A stretch of 64,000 nt of DNA from Succiniclasticum ruminis DSM 9236 (GTDB lineage Bacteria; Bacillota; Negativicutes; Acidaminococcales; Acidaminococcaceae): the NCBI RefSeq assembly GCF_900112895.1, contig NZ_FONL01000006.1, positions 53,903 to 117,902 of the forward strand. Reading direction: 5' to 3'. A program made the translations under genes and the position numbers. Of the stretch, positions 9,087-18,600 are shown piece by piece. The notes beneath the pieces are model-generated. The model ran no database searches. It saw only the letters and a list, made by a program, of their open reading frames with translations, and was not told the DNA's origin. How positions within the stretch are numbered: position 1 is the stretch's first letter; every line of letters begins with the position of its first letter.

Positions 9087-9280
9087 GTTGAAAACAAAAA
9101 GCGTGCAAGGATTGAGCAAGACATTGTGCGCGTTTGTGTCATTCCATGAGATGAAATGCGCCGCAGCGGCGAGACTGTCTGAGGGGCGAAGCCCCGAGTT
9201 TCGAAGCCGCAGGCGCATAAATCCATGGAATAGCAAACACGCACAGTATTGCGAAACCTTGCACGCTTATGTTTTCAATA
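9087..9280. repeat. ~195-bp imperfect palindromic element (MITE/REP-like or structured RNA)
   Basis: The two halves are near-complementary over about 95 bp. Outer arms include GTTGAAAAC against GTTTTCAAT and AAGCGTGCAAGG against CCTTGCACGCTT. Middle arms include TGTGCGCGTTTG against CAAACACGCACA and ATTCCATG against CATGGAAT. The core has TGCGCC/GGCGCA around a GGGGC-GAA-GCCCC hairpin at 9183-9195. It sits between the convergent ends of meaB and the 132-aa gene. I see no transposase and no second copy in this window. It could be a non-autonomous mobile element or a large shared 3' structure. Confidence 0.7.
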
Positions 9281-9286
9281 ATTATG

Positions 9287-9685
9287 TTATTCCGGATACT
9301 CGTTCAGCGGATCCTGGTCTTTGCCAATCAGGGTGAACATGTCCGTCGTCTCGCGGTTATAGGGCAGCTTGGATTTGATGCGTCCCTGTTCCTGCAGCAG
9401 ACGTTCCGCTTCCAGAGGCATGATTTCCATGCGTTTCAGTTTTTTGTACACGGAAGGACGGAATGCCCGCCATACTTCCATAATATTATGCAGTACCTGG
9501 GCACTGGGGATTTCGAATTTTTCCCGGCCTTCCAGCACGGACTGCACTTTGGCACGGCGCTCTGCCAGTTCTTCTTCCTCCAGCCCTTCAATCACGCGTT
9601 CCAGCTCTGCTTCCAGCGGGTTCGCCAGATACTCTTCAATCATGATTTCCAGTTCATTGTCGTATGTAATCCTGCGTTCTGCCAT
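9287..9685 (-). CDS. Hypothetical acidic protein, 132 aa
   Basis: I do not recognise this family. GGGAGG six bases before the ATG supports the start. The product is soluble and helix-rich. Its first half is strongly acidic (EEYLANPLEAELERVIEGLE then EEEELAERR) and the second half is mixed, with RPSVYKKLKRMEIMPLEAER and a proline-containing tail. There is no signal peptide, membrane segment or obvious catalytic motif. It is a single-gene unit running toward meaB, with the large palindrome just beyond its stop. A regulatory or structural role is only a guess. Confidence 0.75.
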   Translation of the reverse strand: MAERRITYDNELEIMIEEYLANPLEAELERVIEGLEEEELAERRAKVQSVLEGREKFEIPSAQVLHNIMEVWRAFRPSVYKKLKRMEIMPLEAERLLQEQGRIKSKLPYNRETTDMFTLIGKDQDPLNEYPE

Positions 9686-9933
9686 AATTAACCTCCCTCT
9701 GTTGCTTCGTGATGAATAACACCACGAAATATGAAACGAAAATGTTGTACGGATTCAGTCGGTGTTCCCTTAAGACCCGATAATCAAAACGAAAGCTTCA
9801 TTCTGATTCGTTACCTTATTTTATCATTTGCGAGATTTATTATCAATAAGAATATTAAAGCTAATAATAAAAATTATCCAAATGATTGAGCTCCTTTCTG
9901 CGTCAGTAAGACCGGTTTTTTTGAAATATCCTC

Positions 9934-10025
9934 TTTACAAAATTCTCAAACCGTATTAAAATAACTCTATAAGCAACAAAGGTGTTGCGGATAATGTATC
10001 CGTGCGTCTTTGTTGCTTTTTTGTT
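9934..10025 (+). promoter_or_regulatory. dapL leader: promoter plus ANTAR-type hexaloop hairpin and terminator
   Basis: TTTACA (9934-9939), 17 bp, TAAAAT (9957-9962) gives a predicted start near 9969. The transcript then begins with GCAAC-AAAGGT-GTTGC (9973-9988), a 5-bp stem with a six-base loop that has A at position 1 and G at 4. The same bases form the 5' arm of a terminator, AAGCAACAAAG (9971-9981) with CTTTGTTGCTT (10008-10018), followed by a T-run. The two folds exclude each other. A second hairpin, CGGATA-ATG-TATCCG (9988-10002), follows the first. Nothing is encoded upstream on this strand, so this terminator must act in the dapL leader or end a tiny RNA. The 528-bp gap 9686-10213 holds no gene that I can support. 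Confidence 0.75.
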
Positions 10026-10160
10026 TTTCGATTTTTTCGAAAACGCAGCCAGGCAGCCGCAGGGGGAAATGCGAGACAGAGGGGCGAATGCGGCTGTCAA
10101 TGGGCTGTGGAGGAATCAGTTTTCCAATGAAAAACAGTAGATTTGCAATAATGACAGACA

Positions 10161-10176
10161 GGGATTTGCAAATCCC
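10161..10176. promoter_or_regulatory. Perfect 16-bp palindrome upstream of dapL
   Basis: GGGATTTGCAAATCCC is fully self-complementary and is flanked on both sides by the direct repeat ACAGACAG. It lies 38 bp before the dapL start, between the leader terminator and the ribosome site. It could be a transcription-factor operator or an RNA hairpin near the start codon. No factor can be named. Confidence 0.45.
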
Positions 10177-10213
10177 GTAAACAGACAGATAACAGTAAGG
10201 GAGTTTCTTCATT

Positions 10214-11410
10214 ATGGCAAGGGTCAATGAGAATTTCGCTGTGCTGGAAGACAGTTACCTGTTTTCACAGGTGGCGCATAAGGTTGCGGACTTTTCTGCC
10301 GCGCATCCGGAGAAGAAGATCATCCGGCTGGGAATCGGTGATGTGACCCTTCCTCTGGCGCCAGTGGTGGTAACCGCGATGCAAAAAGCGGCGGCGGAGA
10401 TGGGCGTGAAGGAAACCTTCCGCGGTTACGGCCCGGAGCAGGGTTATGATTTTCTGCATGAAGCGCTGGTGAAGTATTACGCAGGCTTCGGCGTGACGCT
10501 GGAATCTTCAGAAATTTTTATCAGCGACGGTGCGAAAAGCGATTGCGGCAATATTACCGATATTTTTGACGACGCCAATGTGATTCTCGTTCCGGACCCA
10601 GTGTACCCGGTGTACCTGGATACCAACATCATGCGGGGAAGAAAGATCGTGTTTATGGAGGGAAGCCCGGAAAATGGGTTCCTGCCCATGCCGGACCCGA
10701 CAGTAAAAGCGGACATCATCTACCTTTGTTCTCCCAACAATCCTACCGGGGCGGCTTATTCCAAAGCCCAGTTGAAAGAGTGGGTGACTTACGCCTGCCA
10801 AAACGGTGCGGTGATTCTGTACGACGCGGCTTACGAAGCGTTTATCGAAGACGAAACACTGCCCCGCAGCATTTTCCAGATTGAAGGGGCGAAGGAATGC
10901 GCCATCGAATTGTGCTCCCTTTCCAAAACGGCAGGTTTTACCGGTACCCGCTGCGGGTATACGGTGGTGCCCCTGAGGTTAATGCGCAAAACGAAAAACG
11001 GTAAAGAAATGTCGTTGAATAAGATGTGGCTGCGGCGGCAGACCACCAAGTTCAACGGGGTTCCCTATATTGTGCAACGGGCCGCGGAAGCGGTGTTTAC
11101 GCCGGAAGGGCAGAGGCAGTGCCGGGAAAACCTGGCGTATTATAAAGAAAATGCCAGGCTGATCGGGGCTGCGCTGCAGGAAAAAGGCATCACGTATTAC
11201 GGGGGAACGAATTCACCGTACATCTGGATGCAGTGCCCCCGGCAGATGAAATCCTGGGAATTTTTCGATTTCCTGTTAGAGGAGTTGAACATCGTAGGTA
11301 CGCCCGGTTCCGGTTTCGGAAGCAGCGGCGAAGGGTGGTTCCGCCTCACGGCTTTTGCCGGCCGGAAAGCAACGGAAGAAGCTGTGGAACGGTTCCGCAA
11401 GCTTCTTTGA
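10214..11410 (+). CDS. dapL: LL-diaminopimelate aminotransferase
   Basis: A class I/II PLP-dependent aminotransferase of the DapL family, which makes LL-diaminopimelate directly from tetrahydrodipicolinate with glutamate as amino donor, for lysine and peptidoglycan. Family-specific segments are RLGIGDVTLPLAPVVV, FRGYGPEQGYDFL, DPVYPVYLDTNIM, CSPNNPTG and SLSKTAGFTGTRCGY, which holds the PLP lysine. The 398-residue length is normal. GGGAG lies nine bases before the ATG. The gene is bracketed by two related leader hairpins and followed by glmS and glnN on the same strand, tying it to a nitrogen-assimilation group. Confidence 0.93.
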   Translation: MARVNENFAVLEDSYLFSQVAHKVADFSAAHPEKKIIRLGIGDVTLPLAPVVVTAMQKAAAEMGVKETFRGYGPEQGYDFLHEALVKYYAGFGVTLESSEIFISDGAKSDCGNITDIFDDANVILVPDPVYPVYLDTNIMRGRKIVFMEGSPENGFLPMPDPTVKADIIYLCSPNNPTGAAYSKAQLKEWVTYACQNGAVILYDAAYEAFIEDETLPRSIFQIEGAKECAIELCSLSKTAGFTGTRCGYTVVPLRLMRKTKNGKEMSLNKMWLRRQTTKFNGVPYIVQRAAEAVFTPEGQRQCRENLAYYKENARLIGAALQEKGITYYGGTNSPYIWMQCPRQMKSWEFFDFLLEELNIVGTPGSGFGSSGEGWFRLTAFAGRKATEEAVERFRKLL

Positions 11411-11443
11411 GTAGAATTTCTGAAAAGAAACGTTGTTGGATTC

Positions 11444-11502
11444 AAGCAACAAAGACGTTGTGGGCAGGTGTTTATACCTGCCGGTCTTTGTTGCTTTTTT
11501 GT
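11444..11502 (+). promoter_or_regulatory. glmS leader: ANTAR-type hexaloop hairpin overlapping a terminator
   Basis: GCAAC-AAAGAC-GTTGT (11446-11461; the last pair is G-U) forms a hairpin with an AxxGxx hexaloop. The same left arm also builds a 13-bp terminator stem, AAGCAACAAAGAC (11444-11456) with GTCTTTGTTGCTT (11484-11496), followed by a T-run. A second hairpin GGCAGGT/ACCTGCC (11463-11482) has a six-base loop GTTTAT without the A/G pattern. The element closely resembles the dapL leader. It could simply end the dapL transcript, but I find no good promoter between it and glmS, so it probably controls read-through into glmS-glnN. Confidence 0.72.
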
Positions 11503-11551
11503 TTTATAAAAAAGAGAGAAAAAGAAAAACCAATTCAGGGAGGCAGTCTTT

Positions 11552-13375
11552 ATGTGTGGAATTGTTGGATTTACCGGTACGCAAAGCGCCGCGCCGCTCC
11601 TGCTGGACGGTTTGAAAAAGCTGGAATACCGGGGCTATGATTCGGCAGGCATTGCCGTCATGGACGGACAGAAGATTACAGTGAGCAAGGTGACGGGGCG
11701 CATTGTGAATTTGTGCGAGAAAACCCGGGATGGGGCAGGTGTGCCCGGGTCGACTGGGATCGGTCACACCCGCTGGGCTACCCACGGGGCGCCTACGGAA
11801 GAAAACGCCCACCCCCATCTGAGCAATGACGGACGCTTTGCGGTGGTGCACAACGGCATCATCGAAAACTATATGCAGTTACGGGACGAACTGATCCGTG
11901 ACGGCTATCATTTTGAAAGCGAAACCGACACGGAAGTCATCGTCCATCTGATTGAAATGTACTACCGGGGCAATATGCGGAAGGCCCTGCTGAAGACGAC
12001 GAACCGCCTGCAGGGTTCCTACGCGCTGGGTGTCATCTGTTCGGAAGAACCGGGCAAGATTTACGCGGTGCGGGAAGCCAGCCCGCTGATCCTGGGGGTC
12101 GGCATCGGGGAAAACTATTTTGCCTCTGACGTGACGGCACTGGTGAACCACACCCGCAACGTAATCTATCTGGAAGACGGTGAGTTTGCGGAGCTCTCCT
12201 GCGAAAGCATCAGGATTTTTGACTGTACCGGTCAGGAAATCAGAAAGAAGGTTACCCGTATCCTGTGGGATGTGCAGGCAGCGGAAAAGGGCGGCTATGA
12301 GCATTTCATGCTGAAGGAAATCATGGAACAGCCCGGTGCGGTGAAGGCGACCATCGCGCCCCGGATCAAAGAGGGAAGGGTCGTATTTGAAGAACTGGGC
12401 TTAACCGCTTCTGAAATCGGGGAGATCCGCAAGATCATCATTACTGCATGCGGCTCGGCCTATTATGCGGGCTGCGCCGGGAAATATGCTATCGAAAAGT
12501 TGTGCCGCATTCCGGTGGAAGTGGTGCTGGCCAGCGAACTGCGTTACAGTGATCCGCTTATTGATAAGCAAACGCTGGTCATTGTGATATCCCAGTCCGG
12601 GGAAACGGCAGACACCATTGCGGCCCTGAAGGAATGCAAAGCCAAAGGAGCCCGGACCCTGGCGGTCGTCAACGTGGTTGGCAGCACGGTAGCCAAGCTG
12701 GCGGATTATACCGTATACACCTGGGCCGGCCCGGAAATTGCCGTGGCCACTACGAAAGGCTATACCACTCAGGTGACCGTGCTGTATTTGCTGGCCGTCT
12801 ATTTTGCGGGACAGCTGGGGCGTATGGAAGGCGAAGAGAGGAAACTGCTGATTGCCCTGCAGGCGCTGCCACGGCAGATTCAGCAGGCGTTTGACCTGAA
12901 CTCGTCCATTCCAGTGCTGGCGAAGAAATATCACGCCAGCAAATCCCTGTTCTTTATCGGAAGGAATACGGATTACGCCATCGCTTTGGAGGGCGCCCTG
13001 AAAATGAAGGAGATTTCCTATCTCCATGCGGAGGCATATGCGGCTGGGGAGTTAAAGCACGGGACCATCGCCCTGATCGAAGAGCATCAGCCTGTCATCG
13101 CCCTGTGCGGCAATCCCGCCATCATGGAAAAGACCCTGAGCAACATCGTGGAAGTGAAATCCCGGGGCGCGGAAGTGCTGGCACTGACCTTCCGGAACAA
13201 TCAGAAAATCGTTTCCGTTGCCGATGACCTGCTGTTTATCCCGAAGATTGACGCTCTGTTTTCCGCAGTGGTGGAAATTGTACCGTTGCAGCTGCTGGCC
13301 TATTACGTTGCAAAGGAAAACGGCTGCGACATTGATAAGCCAAAGAACCTGGCCAAGTCTGTCACGGTAGAATAG
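11552..13375 (+). CDS. glmS: Glutamine-fructose-6-phosphate aminotransferase (isomerizing)
   Basis: A 607-aa GlmS, the usual length. The N-terminal class II glutamine amidotransferase begins MCGIVGFTG, where Cys2 becomes the N-terminal nucleophile, with RGYDSAG and GHTRWATHGAPTEENAHPH. The C-terminal half has two SIS sugar-isomerase domains (TACGSAYYAGC, SQSGETADT, KMKEISYLHAEAYAAGELKH) and ends KSVTVE. It makes glucosamine-6-phosphate for peptidoglycan and LPS using glutamine nitrogen. GGGAGG precedes the ATG. It is followed after 15 bp by glnN, so glutamine use and supply are co-transcribed. No glmS ribozyme is visible in its short leader. Confidence 0.97.
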   Translation: MCGIVGFTGTQSAAPLLLDGLKKLEYRGYDSAGIAVMDGQKITVSKVTGRIVNLCEKTRDGAGVPGSTGIGHTRWATHGAPTEENAHPHLSNDGRFAVVHNGIIENYMQLRDELIRDGYHFESETDTEVIVHLIEMYYRGNMRKALLKTTNRLQGSYALGVICSEEPGKIYAVREASPLILGVGIGENYFASDVTALVNHTRNVIYLEDGEFAELSCESIRIFDCTGQEIRKKVTRILWDVQAAEKGGYEHFMLKEIMEQPGAVKATIAPRIKEGRVVFEELGLTASEIGEIRKIIITACGSAYYAGCAGKYAIEKLCRIPVEVVLASELRYSDPLIDKQTLVIVISQSGETADTIAALKECKAKGARTLAVVNVVGSTVAKLADYTVYTWAGPEIAVATTKGYTTQVTVLYLLAVYFAGQLGRMEGEERKLLIALQALPRQIQQAFDLNSSIPVLAKKYHASKSLFFIGRNTDYAIALEGALKMKEISYLHAEAYAAGELKHGTIALIEEHQPVIALCGNPAIMEKTLSNIVEVKSRGAEVLALTFRNNQKIVSVADDLLFIPKIDALFSAVVEIVPLQLLAYYVAKENGCDIDKPKNLAKSVTVE

Positions 13376-13390
13376 AAAGGAGAGAAGAAC

Positions 13391-15478
13391 ATGGTTAATG
13401 TCCCGAAATTATTTGGCAGTCTGACGTTTAATGAACGGGTGATGAAGGACCGGCTTCCGGCCAAGACCTTCCGTACGTTCCGCAAGATGGTGGAGGAGGG
13501 CCTGCCCCTGACAAGGGAACTGGCCGATATGATGGCGTACGCCATGAAAGACTGGGCGCTGGAAAACGGCTGCACCCATTTCACCCACTGGTTCCAGCCC
13601 ATGACGGGGATTACGGCGGAAAAGCACGACAGCTTTATCGCCCCGGCGGCGGACGGCCGGGTCATTATGGACTTCTCCGGCAAGGATCTGATCCAGAGCG
13701 AACCGGACGCTTCCAGTTTTCCCTCCGGCGGCCTGCGCGCCACCTTTGAAGCCCGCGGTTACACCGCCTGGGATCCCACCAGCTACGCTTTTATCAAAGA
13801 CGACTGTCTGTATATTCCCACTGCGTTCTGCTCTTATACCGGGGACGTACTGGACAAGAAGACGCCTCTGCTGCGCTCAATCGCCGTATTAAGCGAAGCG
13901 GCCAGACGGCTGCTGGCGATTCTCGGCATACATACAGAAAAAGTCATCACCAACGTGGGCCCGGAACAGGAGTATTTCCTGGTAGACAAGGCCATGTGGG
14001 AAAAACGGAAGGACCTGGTCTTTGCGGGCCGCACCCTGTTCGGGGCCAAGCCGCCCAAAGGACAGGAGATGGAAGACCATTATTTCGGCGCCATCAAACC
14101 CAGGGTGAAGGCCTTCATGGCAGAACTGGACGAAGAACTGTGGAAACTGGGCATTCCGGCTAAAACAGAACACAACGAAGTCGCTCCCGCCCAGCATGAA
14201 CTGGCGCCCGTATACACGTCCGTGAACCTGGCATGCGACTACAACCAACTGACCATGGAATTCATGAAACGCATCGCCTTAAAGCACGGCATGGTCTGCC
14301 TGCTTCACGAAAAGCCTTTTGACGGCGTGAACGGCAGCGGCAAGCACAACAACTGGTCCCTCTCCACCCTGGAAGGGAAAAACCTGTTGGATCCCGGCAG
14401 CGACGCGTATCACAACAACCAGTTCCTGCTGTTCCTGGCGGCCATCATCAAAGGCATCGATGAATATCAGGACGTGCTGCGTGGCACCGTGGCCAGCGCA
14501 GGCAACGATCACCGTCTGGGTGCCAACGAAGCGCCGCCGGCCATCGTCAGCATCTTCCTGGGCACAGAACTCACCGGGGTGCTGGAAGCCATTGCTTCCG
14601 GGCAGGAGTATAAAACCAACGGTCATATTCAGATGAAACTCAGCGGCAATACCTTGGCCGCGGTGAGCAAAGATAACACGGACCGCAACCGGACTTCTCC
14701 CTTTGCCTTTACCGGCAACAAGTTTGAATTCCGCATGGCAGGTTCCCAGGCCAGTCTTGCCTGCCCCAATGCCTACCTGAACACCATTGTGGCAGAAGAA
14801 CTGGAGTGGGTTGCGGATAAATTGGAAGGCACCGCGCCGGAAGAACTGGACGCCGCTGTGAAAAAACTGGTAAAAGAAATCTACTTGGCACACAAACGCA
14901 TCGTGTTCAACGGCAACGGCTACACTGACGCCTGGGTGGAAGAAGCAGCGAAACGCGGGCTGTATAACAACAAATCCACGCCGGAAGCCCTGGCCTGTAT
15001 GACCAGCAAGAAGAACGTGGACCTGGTGGTGAAGCACGGTATCTTTACCAAAACGGAAGTGCTGTCGCGCTGCGAAATCCAGTATGAGCTGTACAACAAG
15101 ACTCTGAACATTGAGGCTCTGACCATGCTGGATATGCTGCATAAAGACCTGCTGCCGGCTGCCAAAAAATATCTGAAAGATTTGTCCGAAACCGCCCTGA
15201 GCGAGAAAGCGCTGGGGCTGAAACCGGACGTGGCATTTTTGAAAAAGTTGCAGGAAGCCACGGCGGCTATGTATAAAGATGGCGAAACCCTGGCGAAAGA
15301 ACTGGTCAAAGCGGAAGCCATCGAAGACCAGAAAAAAGCCAGCGCCGTGTACCACAACAAAGTGTTGGCTGCCATGGAAGCGCTGCGCAGGAGCGGCGAC
15401 GGGGTGGAAGTGCTGCTGGGCAAGGAGTACCTGCCCTATCCGACCTACGGTGACTTGCTATTCGGCATTAACAGCTGA
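13391..15478 (+). CDS. glnN: Type III glutamine synthetase
   Basis: A 695-aa GSIII, far larger than GSI/GSII (about 450-470 aa), making glutamine from glutamate and ammonia with ATP. Characteristic segments are FTHWFQPMTGITAEKHDSF near residue 60, the metal/glutamate site NVGPEQEYFLVD, KTEHNEVAPAQHELAPVYTS and KPFDGVNGSGKHNNWSLST. Its start lies 15 bp after glmS with AGGAGAG upstream, so it shares the attenuated glmS transcript. It lacks any visible leader of its own. Co-control with a glutamine amidotransferase and an ammonium transporter across the block makes biological sense. Confidence 0.96.
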   Translation: MVNVPKLFGSLTFNERVMKDRLPAKTFRTFRKMVEEGLPLTRELADMMAYAMKDWALENGCTHFTHWFQPMTGITAEKHDSFIAPAADGRVIMDFSGKDLIQSEPDASSFPSGGLRATFEARGYTAWDPTSYAFIKDDCLYIPTAFCSYTGDVLDKKTPLLRSIAVLSEAARRLLAILGIHTEKVITNVGPEQEYFLVDKAMWEKRKDLVFAGRTLFGAKPPKGQEMEDHYFGAIKPRVKAFMAELDEELWKLGIPAKTEHNEVAPAQHELAPVYTSVNLACDYNQLTMEFMKRIALKHGMVCLLHEKPFDGVNGSGKHNNWSLSTLEGKNLLDPGSDAYHNNQFLLFLAAIIKGIDEYQDVLRGTVASAGNDHRLGANEAPPAIVSIFLGTELTGVLEAIASGQEYKTNGHIQMKLSGNTLAAVSKDNTDRNRTSPFAFTGNKFEFRMAGSQASLACPNAYLNTIVAEELEWVADKLEGTAPEELDAAVKKLVKEIYLAHKRIVFNGNGYTDAWVEEAAKRGLYNNKSTPEALACMTSKKNVDLVVKHGIFTKTEVLSRCEIQYELYNKTLNIEALTMLDMLHKDLLPAAKKYLKDLSETALSEKALGLKPDVAFLKKLQEATAAMYKDGETLAKELVKAEAIEDQKKASAVYHNKVLAAMEALRRSGDGVEVLLGKEYLPYPTYGDLLFGINS

Positions 15479-15532
15479 ACATAGCATCACAATAAAGACT
15501 CTCTCTTACATTCTATTTTTTTCCTTTGTCTG

Positions 15533-15580
15533 GACAATGCTGCCGGGAAGACGCAACCCGGCAGTGTTGTCGCTTTTTTT
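15533..15580 (+). terminator. Intrinsic terminator after glnN
   Basis: A 15-bp stem (15533-15547 with 15557-15571, two G-U pairs) with a nine-base loop leads into a run of seven T. It ends the glmS-glnN transcript. Confidence 0.88.
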
Positions 15581-15606
15581 GCTTTCCCAGACTAACAAAA
15601 AGTAAA

Positions 15607-15643
15607 GCCCTTGCTCTTGAAATACAGAGCAAAGGCGTTTTTT
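15607..15643. terminator. Bidirectional terminator between convergent glnN and carB
   Basis: GCCCTTGCTCT (15607-15617) pairs with AGAGCAAAGGC (15626-15636), 11 bp with one mismatch. T-runs follow on both strands, so it backs up the glnN terminator and ends carB transcription from the other side. Confidence 0.78.
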
Positions 15644-15653
15644 AATTGATTTT

Positions 15654-18600
15654 TTATTTCGCATCAATCGTCGAAATCCCCATGGTCACTTCCTCCAGCA
15701 CGTCCAGAAGCATACGGACGGTGTCCAGGGATGTCAGCATTACCACATTGTTTTGGGCGGCCACCCGGCGTATCGCCACACCGTCCCCGTAATGGACGCC
15801 GGAAAGGATAGCTCGGGTGTTGATGACGTAGCTCACGTAACCCGCACGGATGGAATCCAGTATCTCTTCGCTGCCCTCGCTGGGTTTGTGACGGATCCGG
15901 GTGCGGATGCCGTGCTCCCGCAGCACTTCCCCGGTTAGGGTGCTGGCTTCGACGTTAAATCCCATGTTGTAAAAGCGCCGGATCAGCGGAATGGTTTCGT
16001 CCTTGTCTTCGTCTGCCACGCTGACAACGATGGTACCGTAATTTTTAAGGGTCAGGCCGGAGGCAACCAGAGCTTTGAAAGCGGCCCGGTGCAGCTTATC
16101 GTCGTAGCCGATGGCTTCCCCGGTGGACTTCATTTCCGGCGAAAGGTAGGCGTCCATGCCGCGGAGTTTGGAGAAAGAGAAGGCAGGACACTTTACGTAG
16201 TACCGGGTCTTCTCTTTCGGATACCGTTCTGTGATGCCCTGTTTCCGCAGAGACACGCCCAAAATGGCCAGGGTGCCGATGTCCGCCAGGCTGTAACCGG
16301 TGGCTTTGGATAAGAAGGGGACGGTCCGGGAGGAACGTGGGTTTACTTCAATAATGTAAACCTGTTCACTGGCGTCCACGATGAACTGGATGTTGAACAG
16401 CCCTTTGATGCCGATGCCCAGACCTAACTTCTCCGTATAATCCAGTATGGTTTCCTTTACCTTTTCGGACAGGCTGTAGGAAGGATATACGCTGATGGAA
16501 TCGCCGGAATGGACGCCGGTCCGTTCTACTAGTTCCATGATGCCGGGCACAAACACGTGCTCCCCGTCGCAGACCGCATCCACTTCCACTTCTTTGCCAC
16601 GGATGTATTTATCTACCAGCACGGGTTTGTCTTCGTCCACCTCCACCGCGGTTTTCAGATAGTCGCGCATATCCTTTTCCTTGCCCACAATCTGCATGGC
16701 CCGGCCGCCCAGCACAAAGCTGGGACGCACCAGCACGGGGTACCCGATGCGGCGGGCCGCCTCCATGCCGGCCTCGATACTGGTGACGGCTTCGCCCTGG
16801 GGCTGGGGGATGTGCAGGGACAGCAGCAGCTTTTCGAACAGATCCCGGTTTTCCGCCCGGTCGATAGCATCGCAGTCTGTGCCGATAATCTTCACGCCCC
16901 GTTCCTTCAGCGGGTCGGCCAGGTTGATGGCGGTCTGTCCGCCTAAGGTGGCAATGACACCCTCCGGATGTTCCAGTTCGATGATGTTCATCACGTCTTC
17001 CGGACAAAGTGGCTCGAAGTACAGTTTGTCGGAACATGTGTAGTCGGTGGAGACCGTTTCCGGGTTGTTGTTGATGATGATGGCTTCATAGCCTGCTTTC
17101 TGGATGGTTTGCACCGCATGGACGGTGGAGTAGTCGAACTCTACGCCCTGGCCGATACGGATAGGCCCAGAACCCAGCACTACGATTTTCTTTTTGTCCG
17201 AAACACGGGACTCGTTTTCTTCTTCGTAGGTAGAATAGAAGTAGGGGATATAGCTTTCGAATTCGGAGGCGCAGGTATCAATCATTTTATACACAGGCTT
17301 GATACCGTTTTGCTGCCTCAGATTATAGATTTCAATTTCCGTTTTGTTCCACAGCAGGCCGATTTCTTTATCGGAGAAGCCGTGTTTCTTGGCGTACAGC
17401 AGTGTGGGGATATCATCCGGGTGGTTACAGATTTCGTTTTCCATTGCCACGATATTCCGGATTTTGCGGAGGAAGAACCAGTCGATGGCTGTCTGTCCGG
17501 CAATGCTGTCCACGTCGCAGCCCAGGCGGAACAGTTGGGCAATAGCGTAGATCCGGTCGTCCGTGCCGATGCGGATGTACGCAAGGAGTTCTTCCCGGCT
17601 CATGCTGTCGAACTTGCGCAGATGAATATGAAAGGCGCCGATTTCCAGGGAGCGGATGCCTTTCAGCAGGCTTTCCTCAAACGTCCGGCCGATGCTCATC
17701 ACTTCCCCGGTGGCTTTCATCTGGGTGGACAGGGCGTTGTTGGCGTCGGCAAATTTGTCGAAGGGGAAGCGGGGCAGCTTGGTCACCACGTAATCCAGCG
17801 CGGGTTCAAAGGAGGCAGGGGTGTTGGCAATCCGGATCTCGTCCAGGGTCATGCCGATGCCAATCTTGGCGGAGACCCGGGCGATGGGGTAGCCGCTGGC
17901 TTTGGATGCCAGAGCGGAGGAACGGGAGACCCGGGGGTTGACTTCGATTAAATAATACTGGAAGGAGCCGGGGTCCAGAGCGAACTGGACGTTGCACCCG
18001 CCTTCGATTTTTAATGCCCGGATGATTTTCAGGGCGCTGTCCCGAAGCATGTGGTATTCCCTGTTGGTCAGAGTCTGGGACGGGCAGACCACGATAGAAT
18101 CGCCGGTGTGGATGCCCACCGGGTCCAGGTTCTCCATGTTGCAGATGGTGATGGCGGTATCATTCTTATCCCGCATCACTTCGTATTCGATTTCCTTGAA
18201 GCCCTTGATGCTTTTTTCAATCAGCACTTCCCGGACGGGAGAGAGCTCCAGGGCGTGTTTCATCAGGGGCACGAACTCCGTTTCGTTGTCTGCAAAACCG
18301 CCGCCGGTGCCTCCCAGGGTAAAGGCAGGGCGCAGGATGACCGGGTAACCAATCTTTTCCGCCACGTTCAGGCCGTCTTCCACGGTACCTGCGATATCGG
18401 AAGGCAGCACCGGTTCTCCTAAGGACTCACAGAGTTCCTTGAACAGTTCCCGGTCTTCCGCCTGTTCGATGGAATGGCTGTCCGTTCCCAGCAGTTCTAC
18501 CCGGCACTCTGCCAGGATGCCTTTCTTTTCCAGCTGCATGGCCAGGTTCAGGCCAGTCTGGCCGCCGATGCCTGGCAGGATGGCGTCGGGCCGCTCAAAG

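Noticed and set aside
11411..11551. A glmS ribozyme upstream of glmS, common in Bacillota
   Set aside because: The leader is only 140 nt and is dominated by the attenuator; no ribozyme core is visible.
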